64,000 bases of DNA, taken from Bacteroidota bacterium. GTDB taxonomy: Bacteria; Bacteroidota; Bacteroidia; Chitinophagales; Chitinophagaceae. A program made the translations under genes and the position numbers. The stretch covers positions 62,001 through 126,000 of the forward strand of contig JAPLEH010000010.1 of assembly GCA_026391455.1 (NCBI GenBank). The letters are read 5' to 3'. Of the stretch, positions 19,817 through 31,600 are shown in pieces (the first letter of the stretch is position 1; each line of letters starts with the position of its first letter). The notes below the pieces were generated by a model, which saw only the letters and a list, made by a program, of their open reading frames with translations, did no database searches and was not told the DNA's origin.

Positions 19817-22800
19817 CTACTTTGTAGCTGAGAATTGAATGATTCGCAATGAATCATTATTACAGGCCAATACCAACGCCTCTTTCTCCCCTATTTTGAT
19901 CTTACGAATATGCCGTACCTGCCCTTTAATGGAAAGACCATTCATGGGTTCACAAATAAACTGACCCTTGCCTTTATTCACGAGTATGGTACCAAAGTCT
20001 GCATCATAGCGCCCCATTTCAATATTGTTGCCATAGTAATTGCCCATTATCAAGAGGTCAGGAAGTTCATCATTATTGGCATTGATGATCAAGGCATCCC
20101 GGTACGAACTGAGCTGTGCTTCAAAGGGCAATTCCTTTGCTTCGAATGATCCTTTACCATTATTGATCAATATGGCATTGGGGAAATAATCAGCGGTGAG
20201 CAAATCCGCAGCTTTTAATTTATCGGCACCAAAAAGATCTTTCAGACTCGCTTTGGCAAAATCTTCGGCGTAGAGGTATTTCTTTTTTAAGAATGGCATT
20301 TGCTTTTCCAGTTCGGCCTTATTGGCAAAGGGGATTTCTTTACCCCCCAGGTAGTAAGTAAGTACCTGGTCTTTCTTTCCATTATTATCATAATCGTTGT
20401 AGTAAAGCCGGATGGGTTCTTTGACGGTGGGTTTAAGCCGGCTGTTGCGCCCGGTATTGCCGGCTACGAGGTCCAGGTCGCCATCGTTGTCGATATCTAC
20501 CGGCAGCAAAAAATTCCACCAGCCCTTTTTATCGGTGAGCAATTTTTTTACCAGTTTATCTTTCTCTTTGATGAATGCAGTCGGGCTTCCCCACTCCATA
20601 CATACCAACAGGTCGTTGTCGCCATCTTTATCGATATCTGTCCATAAGGAATGGGTGATAAACCCTGCGTACGACAGGTCGGGGCAAATGGTGGACGTTA
20701 CATCTATGAATTTTCCGGTACCATCATTTTGCAGCAAATAGGATCTTGGTATTTTTCCATATTCCCAGGGTACATCCCGGGCCCCTATGAAGAGGTCAGG
20801 ATATCCATCGTTATTGAAATCATTCGCCGTAATGCACGAGGCCGTGAGGTACAAATTGTCGAATGCGTTTTCCTTTTTGGTGAAATGGCCACTTCCGTCA
20901 TTGAGGTATATACGGGGTGTATTATGAATTTCAGGACCAAAAAATTCATTACCGCCGCTGGCCACCACCAGATCAGGGTAGGTATCCTTATTCACATCTG
21001 CCCAAATAGCATCTGTATTTTCGTAGGTGCTGTCTGCTTCCAGTGCCGGTTGTGACATGCGGGTGAAACGACCACCGGCCTGCTGTACATACACTGCCTG
21101 TTTTGAATTACGTGCTCCGCCAATATATATATCCTCGAGTCCGTCGTGATTGATATCTGCTACGACCAGACAGGGTGATTCGGTGGAGAGCATATGTGGT
21201 ATGAGAGGTTCCCTGTCAAATTCAACAAACCTGTTTTCGCGGTGCAGGTATTCGATGCCGGTCTGCCGGGTAATATCCGTTACCTGATTGGTATTGTTCT
21301 TATAGAATGTACGCAGGGCCTCATAGTTGAATAGAGGCAGGCCTTTTTTATATGTAAAGCGCATAACCTCTTTGGCAGTATCGGGTTGTATTCTTTCGCA
21401 GGTATTATCGGGCCAGATAAGAAACACTGAATCAGCACGGGTATTTTTCAAACCGAGCAGCAATGGTATTTCCATGCTGGAAAGAAACCCTCTGGCGGGT
21501 GTTTTCTCCCAGGTCTTTATTTCGTTGCCGGCATAGAGCACCACCTTTGCACCTACTGAATTCCGGTTGGATGTATCTCCTTTCAGATGGAGACTGACGG
21601 AATGGGCTGTGGTACCTGTAGCGGTTTTATTCTCATACAGCAATGCTTCATCGTCAATGTTATTCACGATTATGTCCAGGTCACCGTCATTATCAAAATC
21701 CGCATAGGCGGCACCGTTAGAAAAGGTAAGCGGGCTTCCTGCTACTGCGTCTGCTTCGTCGGAAAAAGAAAGATCGCCGGTATTGCGGTAAAATTTATTC
21801 GGCAGTTTTATTTCCGGAAACTTATTGATCAATGCCATATTTTTCCCTTCCATGGTATTGGTATTGATGCGCTCCTGTATTTCCGAATTGGAAATAAAGT
21901 TGATATAATCAATATCATTCATTCTTTTGGGAATGCCATTGGAAATGAACAGGTCTTTCAGTCCATCATTATCAAAATCCATCCAAAGGGGTGCCCAGCT
22001 CCAGTCGGTGGCGGCCACGCCGCTGTACAAGCCCGTTTCACTGAAGAGTCCGTTGCGACGATTGTATTGCAGATTGTTGCGGGTGTATTGGTGACTGTAA
22101 CCCACACTTACCTTATAATTAAAAATATCATATGCATCTTCCCCGAGTGAGCGTTTCAAAATATACGGATCTGCCGGCAGCATATCCATCGATATGATCT
22201 CCGGCCAGGCATCGTTATTTATATCCGCCACATCCACTCCCATAGAAAACTGGCTCGTATGCATCAGTTCCTGCTCACCCATTTCTTTAAAGGTGCCATT
22301 GCGCTGGTTGATATAGAGGTAATCGTCTTCGTGAAAGTCATTGCCGATATAGATATCCGGATAACCATCAAGGTTGATGTCGGCGATGGCAATACCCAGA
22401 CCGTACCCGATGGCTGAACTGTTGATACCACATTCTTTGGTTACATCGGTAAATCCTCCCCGTTTTTTCCCATCAGTCAAACTTGAAGGCGGGCCATCAT
22501 TTCGATACAGCCTGTCGCCCGATAAAGGATGATAAGTGCCAACGAATTCTTTGCGTGGCTTGAATGTACCATTCTGGTGTACGGAATGATTCAGCAGAAA
22601 CATATCCAGGTCGCCATCCATATCATAATCAAAAAAAGCAGATTGTGTACTGAAGCCGGAGAAGCGTAGTCCGTACAGATCAGCTTCATCGGCAAATACC
22701 GGTATACCTTCTTTATTGATGCCTTTATTGATCAGTAATAAATTTTTTCCATGCAGTGTTTCGAATTCGCCAACGCGGCATACATATACATCGAGCAGGC

Positions 22801-23206
22801 CATCATTATTGATATCCACTACGGAAATACCGGTGGTCCATCCGCCGTCATCCGGTAAGCCAGCCTGGCTGGTGATATCCGTGAAATGCAGTTCGCCTTT
22901 ATTCAGATAGAGTTTATTCCTCCCCTGGTTGGATCCGAAGAACAGATCGATGAGTCCGTCATTATTAAAATCGCCGGCGCCCACACCACTTCCATTATAG
23001 AAATAGATATACTTAAAGAGGTTGAACTCGTTGTTATAAGTGAGTTTGTTCACAAAATCGAGGCCGGTTCGTTTGCTGCCGAGTGTTTCAAATAGAACGG
23101 GGCCTTTCTTTTTTTCCCCGTTGCGACAGGAAACAAAGCATAGCAACAGGCCCGACAGGATGATCAGGCTTGCCCGGTATTTTGGATATATGTTAATTTT
23201 CGACAT
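19817..23206 (-). CDS. FG-GAP/VCBS repeat protein with ASPIC/UnbV domain (CRTAC1-like), secreted lipoprotein
   Basis: Repeated DxNxDGxxDxxxG calcium-type motifs (DFNNDGLIDLFFGSN, DINNDGLLDVYV etc.). Start MSKINIYPKYRASLIILSGLLLCFVSC at 23206; the listed N-terminal extension is translated repeat DNA. Confidence 0.9.
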   Translation of the reverse strand: MSKINIYPKYRASLIILSGLLLCFVSCRNGEKKKGPVLFETLGSKRTGLDFVNKLTYNNEFNLFKYIYFYNGSGVGAGDFNNDGLIDLFFGSNQGRNKLYLNKGELHFTDITSQAGLPDDGGWTTGISVVDINNDGLLDVYVCRVGEFETLHGKNLLLINKGINKEGIPVFADEADLYGLRFSGFSTQSAFFDYDMDGDLDMFLLNHSVHQNGTFKPRKEFVGTYHPLSGDRLYRNDGPPSSLTDGKKRGGFTDVTKECGINSSAIGYGLGIAIADINLDGYPDIYIGNDFHEDDYLYINQRNGTFKEMGEQELMHTSQFSMGVDVADINNDAWPEIISMDMLPADPYILKRSLGEDAYDIFNYKVSVGYSHQYTRNNLQYNRRNGLFSETGLYSGVAATDWSWAPLWMDFDNDGLKDLFISNGIPKRMNDIDYINFISNSEIQERINTNTMEGKNMALINKFPEIKLPNKFYRNTGDLSFSDEADAVAGSPLTFSNGAAYADFDNDGDLDIIVNNIDDEALLYENKTATGTTAHSVSLHLKGDTSNRNSVGAKVVLYAGNEIKTWEKTPARGFLSSMEIPLLLGLKNTRADSVFLIWPDNTCERIQPDTAKEVMRFTYKKGLPLFNYEALRTFYKNNTNQVTDITRQTGIEYLHRENRFVEFDREPLIPHMLSTESPCLVVADINHDGLEDIYIGGARNSKQAVYVQQAGGRFTRMSQPALEADSTYENTDAIWADVNKDTYPDLVVASGGNEFFGPEIHNTPRIYLNDGSGHFTKKENAFDNLYLTASCITANDFNNDGYPDLFIGARDVPWEYGKIPRSYLLQNDGTGKFIDVTSTICPDLSYAGFITHSLWTDIDKDGDNDLLVCMEWGSPTAFIKEKDKLVKKLLTDKKGWWNFLLPVDIDNDGDLDLVAGNTGRNSRLKPTVKEPIRLYYNDYDNNGKKDQVLTYYLGGKEIPFANKAELEKQMPFLKKKYLYAEDFAKASLKDLFGADKLKAADLLTADYFPNAILINNGKGSFEAKELPFEAQLSSYRDALIINANNDELPDLLIMGNYYGNNIEMGRYDADFGTILVNKGKGQFICEPMNGLSIKGQVRHIRKIKIGEKEALVLACNNDSLRIIQFSATK

Positions 23207-23223
23207 TACTAATTTTCTAATTA

Positions 23224-23576
23224 CAAGGAACAGCCAGCTCCCACATTTATCTGCCGTCAGGCATGAAAGACCACAAAGGGCACAAAGAAACAGCCAATCA
23301 TCTCCCACATTTATCTGCCGTCAGGCATGAAAGAAAACAAAGCACACTAAGGAACAGCCATTCATTTCCCACCAAGAACACAAAGGGCACAAAAGAACAG
23401 CCAATACATTTCCCACCAAGAACACAAAGCACACAAAGGAACAGCCAATACATTTCCCACCAAGAACACAAAGTACACAAAGGAACAGCCATTCATCTCC
23501 CACTAAGATCACAAAGTACACAAAGGAACAGCCTTTCATCTCCCACCAAGATCACAAAGCATACTAAGGAACAACC
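23224..23576. repeat. Degenerate tandem repeat of (CACAAAGNA)-type units in ~43-44 bp and ~62 bp higher-order copies
   Basis: About seven copies of AACAGCCAnTCATnTCCCACCAAGAnCACAAAGnnCACAAAGG. The first two copies carry an extra TTTATCTGCCGTCAGGCATGAAAGA insert. Confidence 0.9.
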
Positions 23577-23658
23577 AGCTCCAACTGTATTTCATTCCCA
23601 CATTCTCACATCTTCACATTCTCTCATTATCACATTATCAAATTAGCACATTAGCTAA

Positions 23659-26600
23659 TTATCTCATTATCCCAAATAACAACGGCCGCTCATTATTCAT
23701 CGTTATCACTATATACTTCTTCCCGATCTCCCGGATATCTTTCACCTCTCCTCTCATCAATACACCCGTTTCCGCAGGCCCCTCTACCTTCCAGCCTCCC
23801 TTGCCATTGTTCAATAACACCTGACCATAACTCCCATCCAGTCTACCAAACTGCGGCGGAAAATTATACAGATTTCCGCCCAGCAACATATCCGTCTTTC
23901 CATCTTTATTGATATCCGTCAGGCATACCGCATTCAAACTCGATAATTGAACTTCCTGCGGCAGGGCTTCCACCCGGAAGTGTCCCTTACCATCATTGTA
24001 CGCCACCACCGACGGGCAGTAATTGAATAGCTTCTGTTTCGACTGGCGAATCAGTTCCTTGCTGAATAATTCCTGTACACTCTTCTTCGCATACTCACTG
24101 TGTTTCAGGTTTCCTTTCTTCAACGCAGGAAACTGCTCCGTGATCTCCCGCTTTAAAAACACCGGCATATCCCGCCCTTCCACCGTTCGCGTCAGAAACT
24201 GGTCCATCGTGCGCCGTTCACATCACCCGTATGCAGTGTTTGCCACCAGCCGTACAGTCCTTCCAGGTTCGTTTTCGTTTGCTCTTCCAGTTTGTTCAAC
24301 GTCTTGTTATAGCTGTAGATCCGTGTCGTCATCCATTCTCCCGTGATCACCAGTTCTTTCTTGCCATCTCCGTTCAGGTCGGCCCATGCTGCTCCGGTGA
24401 TCATCCCTGACTGGCCCAGTTCCGCGTTCAGTTCTCCTGTTACATCGGTGAAATGACCCTGACCATCGTTATTGAATACATAGCTGCGGGGCGTTACTCC
24501 ATAATTGAAGGGTACGCTACGACCCCCGATGAACAGGTCTTCGTCTCCATCTCCGTCGTAATCATAATTCACCGCCACTGATATGTTCATATCATTATTC
24601 GGAAACGATTTATAATCGATCGTGAAGTTGCCTTTACCGTCATTGAGGTACAACCGGTGCTGCGCTTCCCGTACTCCCTTTTCCATATCATTGCCGCCGG
24701 GGCCGATGTACAGGTCAAGGTCTTTGTCTTTGTCCGCATCAAACAACAAGACCGCCACATCTTCCAAGTCGGCAAACATTTTGAATATATCCTGTTCTTT
24801 TTTTACAAAACCAGTGGCCGTCTGAAGGTACAACTGACCCGCCTGCCCTTTGGCTCCCCCGATATACATATCTTCCAGTCCGTCGCCGTTCACGTCACCC
24901 TGTGCTATATGCGGGCCTTCTCTGGACAGCATCTCCGGAAGGTTGCGCTCATAGTAAAAATCGATATAGTCGTTCTCTGCGTGCTTGTCCAGGCTTACCG
25001 GCAAGGCCGTGAGCAATGTGCTTGTCTGCAAGGATGCGGGTGGTATGGGTTTGGATACAGCGCCTGCTTCCGGTTGCTGCAGTTCGTGTACTTTATTCAA
25101 TGCAGGATGATCATACCGGCTCACGCTGCCATCCGGCCAGGTGATCGTCATTGAATCCACCGAGCTCAGCTTGCCAAGACCTATCACCTGTTTATAATCC
25201 ATACTGCTCTGGAAGCCGCGGCTCGGTACCAGCTCCCGGTAGTAGATCGTATCGCTTTTGAATAATTTGATCTTGCTGCCGATCGCATACGTATTACCGC
25301 CGCGACCCTTCAGCTTTATTCCAATATAACTGTTACCGTTCTGCTCCCGGCTGTTGTTCTTATACACAAAGCTCGGCTGGTTCTCATTGTTCACTATCAA
25401 ATCCAAATCGCCGTCGTTGTCTAAATCGCCGTAGGCGGCGCCATTGGAAAAAGAGGGTTCCATAAAGCCCCAATCCTCACCTGCATCGGTGAAAGTGAGG
25501 TTGCCGTTATTTCGAAATGCTTTATTGGGCATGGGAAAAATAGGAATATGTTTTAATACAGAGTCGACGCTTTGCTTTTGTCCGTATATGACCATATTCT
25601 TTACAATATCATCGGCAAAGAATTCCATAAAGTCGAGGTTGGTCACATCGTGGTTGATACCGTTGCAGGCGTAGATATCGTTGTATCCATCGTTATCGGC
25701 ATCGAAGAAAAGGGCGCCCCAGCTCCAGTCGGTAGCGGATACACCGCTGTAGTTGGCAGTTTCAATAAATTGTCCGTTGCGGTTGTTGATCATCAGGCAA
25801 TTCTTCATGAACTGACGGTAGAGTCCGTTCTTGATACGAACATTGTAGAGATCGATATTATCAAATGCGCCCAGGGTTTTCAGGCGGTAATCATCGCCGG
25901 GAAGCATATCGGTGGTAAATACATCGGAGTAGCCGTCGTTGTTTACATCGGCCAGATCGGCTCCCATCGAAGAGAAGCTGTTTTGCTCCATGCATTCTTC
26001 GAGCTGATCTTTGAAGGTCCCGTTCTTTTGATTGATGTAGAGATAATCCCGTTCGTAGGAGTCGTTGGCAACATATATGTCCGGCCAGCCATCATTGTTC
26101 AGATCGCCTACCGATACACCCAGTCCAAAACTGATCAGCGTGCCGTGGATGCCGGCTTGCCGGGATACTTCGGTGAATTTATTATTGTCGTTTCGGTACA
26201 GGTGATCGCCGCCACCTTTCAGGAAATCGGCCACCGGCCATTGGTCTTCAGGCAGGTCTCTTTTGTTTTCATACCCGAGGTTATTGATGGGCATGGGGCT
26301 GTTATTGATGATAAAGCAATCAAGATCACCATCGAGATCATAATCGAAAAAAGAAGCCTGTGTAGGATAGGCTTTAAAATCGAGCCCATATGCAGCGGCA
26401 GATTCGGTGAACGTATTATTCTTGTTGTTGATATATAGTTTATTCCGGCGATGGCCAGATTTCATATGGCCGGAATTGCAGATATAAATATCGAGCCAGC
26501 CGTCGCTATTGATATCAGCCATTACCACACCGGCGCTCCACATACTATCTTGACGCATACCGGAGCGGGGAGTGATGTCTTCGAAGGCAAAGTTGCCTTT

Positions 26601-26876
26601 GTTGAGGTAGAGTTTATTCTCGCCCTGGTTGCTGGTGAGCAGTACATCGCTTAGTCCGTCGTTGTTGATATCGCCGATGGCCACGCCGCCACCGTTGTAA
26701 TAATTGCGGTAGAAGAAGCTATTTTCTTCGGGCCCATCTACTACATTATTGGCAAAGTTGATGCCAGTATTTTTTTCCAGTGTAAATAAAGGCGGAGCTT
26801 TTTTATGGGAAGTGCAGCCAGCCATGAATAAAAGCGGCAGCAACAAGGTCCGGGTTCTTGCAATAAATTTATTCAT
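23659..26876 (-). pseudogene. FG-GAP/ASPIC-UnbV protein split into two ORFs (24192-26876 and 23659-24207) by apparent internal deletion/frameshift
   Basis: The 894 aa ORF ends GWWQTLHTGDVNGARWTSF*. The adjoining ORF continues the family in another frame (MDQFLTRTVEGRDMPVFLKREITEQFP...). The intact paralogue at 19817-23206 has ~36 extra residues at this junction. Confidence 0.8.
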
Positions 26877-27000
26877 GTGGAATATATGGCGATCAATTAT
26901 ACAGGCTGTGTTCTGCAGCAGGGAAAATGTTAGCCCCCAAAATTATTGTATTTCACTGAGTGAAGGTGGTCTTTTCAGTCATTGGAGCGTTATAAAAAAG

Positions 27001-27028
27001 AAAAAAGCCATTAGAAAATGGCTTTTTT
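27001..27028 (-). terminator. Rho-independent terminator downstream of susC-susD
   Basis: AAAAAAGCCATT-AGAA-AATGGCTTTTTT perfect 12-bp stem. Confidence 0.85.
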
Positions 27029-27078
27029 CGAATTGCTAAATTACACTAACTGCTAATGCTCATTAAAAAACAGCGTTA

Positions 27079-28653
27079 TTAGAATCCCGGATTCTGGGTC
27101 AGGTTGGGATTAGCAGCCAACTGACCGTTGGGGATCGGGAAATACAGGTATTTAGGATCGCTGGCGGGTTTTTCCTGCCAGGGCAGAAGGAATTTACCAA
27201 AGCGGATCAGGTCTTGTTTTCTCCAGCTTTCCAGATACAGTTCACGAGCTCTTTCATCGAGCAACTGATCGAGTGTAACTGAACCAAGTGAAGAAGCACC
27301 GCGTGAAACATGTGTTCTTACTGAGTTAACCAGTTGAACTGCAGTAGTACCAAAACCACCAGCGTTGGTAGCACCAGTACCGCCTCTGAGAATAGCTTCC
27401 GCTTTCATCAACAGTACATCAGCAAGTCTGAAAACAACATAATCGTTATCAGCGTTTCCGTTTGCATCATACTGGAAGTCGATGGGGTATTTGTATGCAC
27501 GGATACCGGTTACTTCCAGGTTGGTTCCTTTCTCAATGATTTTTACATCATCGGTGAAAGAAAGGGGAGCACCAGTTCTGTCATTCAGCGAAGCATCGGT
27601 ATTCCAGTTGTATTGCTGACCTCTCAGGAAGCCCACGTTAACCCTGTTTCCGGGGTTGGCGGGAGCGCCGGGAGTAGAATAAGGATAAGCAATACCTCTT
27701 CTTTTATCTGAAGATTCAAATTTGTTGTACAGATCAGAGAGTGTGGTAAAGCCATTCCAACCGGAAATGGTCATATTGTAGTGCGTAGTGGAATAGTACC
27801 TGGAACGGATATTACCAGAAGATACACCACCGAGGTTTTCCTGTGTCCAGATATTTTCTGTACCGATCGTAGCATTATTGGGTGCAAACGCATCAAAATA
27901 TACGGGGCGGAAAGAATACAAACCAGAAGTGATTATCTGATCAGCCAGTGTGATCACCTGACTCATATCGGCTGCAGCAAATGTGGGAGCAGCGCGGTTG
28001 GCGATCATTCCTTTATTGAGGTAACATTTCATCAGCAGTACGCGGGCTGCATTTTTGTTAGCCCTTGTTTTGGGTGCATCTGGCAAATCGGGCAAAGCCG
28101 CTTGCAGTTCGCTGATGATATAATCCAGTTCTTCAACTCCTTTACGTACACGGGGAGGTTGCAGGGTGCTTTCTCCCGGATCACGGTAAGGAACCTGTCC
28201 CCAACCATCCAGCATCATGAATTCAGCGAAGGCACGCAGCATGCGGGCTTCAGCTTTTTGCTGGGGGTTAGGATTAAAACGGAGCAGGTCAGTAGCACTG
28301 TACATAACACCTCCGAGGTTTGCGAATACTTCGCGAATACGAATATGATCGCCGTCAAATTTGTGAGAGTGTAATACTCTCCAGGCGCCGTTATCATCCC
28401 AGTCGCCACCACGTGTGGGGCCGATCAGTTCATCGGTGGTCATTTCCCAAAGGGCATAGATACCTTCTTGACCCTGGAATGTACCACGAATGTTATCATA
28501 GATACCTGTGAGGAGGGCTGCAGCACTGGCAGAGCTGCCACCGCCACTTACCTGGCTTTCAGAAAGCTGACCATTCAGGTCTTCATCGAGCTTGGTACAG
28601 CCAGCTGCAACAAGCGTGATGATAGAGAGTGAAAAAATTAATTTACGTATCAT
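27079..28653 (-). CDS. SusD/RagB family nutrient-binding outer-membrane lipoprotein
   Basis: Lipobox (LVAAGC), RAFAEFMMLDGWGQVPYRD, LLDERARELYLESWRKQDLIRFGKF. Confidence 0.93.
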   Translation of the reverse strand: MIRKLIFSLSIITLVAAGCTKLDEDLNGQLSESQVSGGGSSASAAALLTGIYDNIRGTFQGQEGIYALWEMTTDELIGPTRGGDWDDNGAWRVLHSHKFDGDHIRIREVFANLGGVMYSATDLLRFNPNPQQKAEARMLRAFAEFMMLDGWGQVPYRDPGESTLQPPRVRKGVEELDYIISELQAALPDLPDAPKTRANKNAARVLLMKCYLNKGMIANRAAPTFAAADMSQVITLADQIITSGLYSFRPVYFDAFAPNNATIGTENIWTQENLGGVSSGNIRSRYYSTTHYNMTISGWNGFTTLSDLYNKFESSDKRRGIAYPYSTPGAPANPGNRVNVGFLRGQQYNWNTDASLNDRTGAPLSFTDDVKIIEKGTNLEVTGIRAYKYPIDFQYDANGNADNDYVVFRLADVLLMKAEAILRGGTGATNAGGFGTTAVQLVNSVRTHVSRGASSLGSVTLDQLLDERARELYLESWRKQDLIRFGKFLLPWQEKPASDPKYLYFPIPNGQLAANPNLTQNPGF

Positions 28654-28678
28654 AAGTATTTATTTAAATGGTTATTAC

Positions 28679-31600
28679 TTAAAAACCTACATTAATACCA
28701 AAGCTGAATGTTCTGGCTGAAGGGTAAGGGATATACTCGATGCTCGCTGAAGGAACACCATTTTGATTTTTATCCACGTTTACTTCCGGATCGAATCCAG
28801 AGAAGTCAGTCAGCACAAACAGGTTCTGCCCTGTAATATAAACGCTCAACCCTTTGATATGTTTACCTATGTCGCCAAAGGCATAAGACAGGGTCATGTT
28901 GGCCATTTTCAGGTAGTTACCTTTTTCAAGGAAACGGGAAGAAGCCGTAAGCGGGTTAGCAAAGGACTCTTTTACGGGATCTCTGAAAACGGATACAGCG
29001 ATATTTTTACCGTTGTTGATGCTACCTACGTTGATCACACTGTTGAGGGTGTTATTGTAGATATCATGTCCAAAAGCACCATTCATGTTGGCAATCAGGC
29101 TCAGTTTTTTGTAACGGAACGTTGTACTAAGACCTAACGTCATTTTGGGGTTGGGGTTGCCTACGTAGTATAAAACGTCACCACCATCGGTATAGATCGC
29201 AAGACCGGTAGCCTTGTCAAATCCTTCAAACCTTCTGGTAAAGAACGCATTAATAGGAAGACCATTCTTGATAACCTGTACAGTAGTACCTGTAATACCC
29301 TGACCATGCAGACCACCAGTATTTAAGGGAGCTGGTAATCCGGATACTTCGTTGTTGATGAATGTAGCGTTCACACCGAAATCCCATGACATGTCTTTCT
29401 TGGTGATGATAGCGGCGTTAACAGCAGCTTCCACACCTTTGTTATCGATGTTACCGGCCAGGTTAACCCATTTAACCACACCACCGGGGGCAGCAGGCTG
29501 AGGGGGTTCGCTGGGGAACAGCAGATTGGTTGTTCTTTTATTGAAATAGTCAACTGTGATATTGATACGGTTTTTGAGGATCGCCATATCAAATCCTACG
29601 TTGAACTGACGGTCTGCCTGCCATTTCAGGTCTTTGTTGGCGTTGTTGGCAGCACTGAAGGCGCCAGAACCACCACCAGAGAAGGAATAACGCAGTTGAG
29701 AAGAACCAGAGGGGAACTCAGAGTTACCGGTTTTACCCCAGCCAGCACGGAGTTTCAAACTGTTGATGAAATTCACTTTGAAGAAGTCTTCTTTGCTGAT
29801 ATTCCAGGCTGCGCCAATTGAAGGGAAGTAGCCGTATCTGTTATTCTCTCCAAACTTGGTTGAACCGTCTGCACGAATAGTAGCAGTCAGTAAATATTTC
29901 TCTTTGAAATTGAATACTGTTCTTGCAAAATAAGATTGCAATTCATTCGTGGGATCAGAATAAGAACCAAAAGTTCTGTTGGTGGGGTTTGAATACTGGA
30001 TGTAATCTTCATAATCCAGACCAAAATCACCAAATCCACCGGCTGCACCAGCCTGGCCATAGCCACTCAGGTCAAAGCCTTTGTTGATATATTTCACATA
30101 CTCATAACCGACAACAGCCTGCAGATTCAGGTTTGATGTAACCTGCTTGTTATAGCTAAGGGTATGCGTAATATTCTGAGTGATTAGTTCAGCCTGTGCG
30201 AGTCTTACCCTTCCTCTTCCGTAAACATCGTTGAAGTTGATGAAGGGTTTGATAGAAGTACCTCTTTTACCGATACCATAGTTATAGCTGTAAAGGAAGC
30301 GGTACTCAAGGTCTTTGCTGAATTTGTAATAAGGAGAGATACTGGCCAGTACCGTAGTAATGCGAGAGCGGTCAGTAACAGCTTCCTGTACAGCAACGGG
30401 GTTGAGCAGGTCACCACCCACGCGTACGTTGATGGAGTCTTGTCCGTTTGCTTTACGGATGCGCAGTCTTTCGGTGGGGTTCCACTGAAGGGCGTTACCG
30501 ATCAGTGATCCACGGGAACCAGCGTCGTTAGAAATAGGAGCAATCTCCTCTTTATACTGGCTGGGAACGATATTTACGTCGAGACCCAGCTTTTTGCTTT
30601 CGAGAAACTTAAAGTTCAGGTTTACGTTGGCAGTATATTTTTTGATACCGCTTTTCTTCACGATACCTTCCTGATCGAGTACACCCAGTGACAGTCTGTA
30701 GCGGGCATTCTCATTACCGCCGTTCACACTAACATTGTAATTCTGGATCATACCGGTGCGGGTGATTTCACCAAGCGCATCTACATCTGATCCGAGGTCG
30801 TTTGAATTGCTCAGGCCATAGTAGGTCAGCGCAGAGCGGAATTCGCTTGCATTCAGTACATCAATGCGTTTGAGCAACTTAGAACTTCCGATAGAAGCGT
30901 TAACCTCAATGCGGGGTTCGCCTGACTTACCTCTTTTGGTGGTAATTAATACCACACCGTAAGCAGCGCGTGAACCGTAGATCGCTGTAGCAGATGCGTC
31001 TTTCAATACATCGATAGAAGCGATGTCGGAAGGGTTGATGAAGTTCAGCGGGTTGTTGCCGGGGTTGCTTCCACCCAGACCGATATCACCGATACCGGGA
31101 CGAACTGATCTTCCATCGAGAGGCACTCCGTCAACCACATATAAAGGAGAACCAGAACCAGTAACGGCAGATGCACCACGGATTTTTACCGTAGCGGCAC
31201 CACCGGGCTGTCCACTGTTGTTGATTACCTGAACGCCGGAAATTTTTCCCTGCATCAGTTGGTCAGGAGAGGTGAACACACCCTTGTTAAAATCTTTTTC
31301 TTTGATAGAACCTACAGAACCTGTAAGGTCTTTCTTTTTGGAACTACCGTAACCAGTAACAACCACTTCATTGAGGTTGGCACCAGCGTTGGCAACAAAG
31401 GAAACTTCAATGGCCGAACCGGTGATAGCTACTTCCTGTTTGTCGAAACCAACAGAAGTAATTACCAGCGTAGTGGCGTTTGAAGGAACCGACAGACTGA
31501 ACGTACCGTCGGCTTTGGTTGATGTTCCTGTTCTGGAACCTTTTACTTGAACAGAAGCACCGGAAACAGGAGAACCGTCTTTAGAATCAGTAACCTTACC

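Noticed and set aside
19778-19857. Cluster of small hairpins (TCCCGC-TTTG-GCGGGA, AGCTACTTTGTAGCT, ATGATTCGCAATGAATCAT) as a structured RNA
   Set aside because: Short stems at a convergent gene end; more simply terminator or mini-repeat debris. Not enough evidence for a named ncRNA.
21587-22150. 187-aa ORF on the + strand, plus other + ORFs in 19.9-23.1 kb
   Set aside because: Antisense shadows of the 19817-23206 FG-GAP gene with the same codon-bias cause.
23340-23576. Possible CRISPR array (about 5 units of ~44 bp)
   Set aside because: Units are near-identical over their whole length with no unique spacers, and no cas genes are nearby.
23263-23646. 127-aa ORF (MKDHKGHKETANHLPH...) and reverse ORFs MAVPLCTLCSWWEM / MKGCSFVYFVILVG
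   Set aside because: Translations of the intergenic tandem repeat, open in several frames on both strands because the repeat lacks stops.
25572-26438. 288-aa ORF on the + strand
   Set aside because: Antisense to the FG-GAP gene. The long shadow frame arises from repetitive GAT/AAT-rich DxDGD codons; no family features.
27781-28374. 197-aa ORF antisense to susD
   Set aside because: Overlaps a confident SusD gene fully; no recognisable domain.
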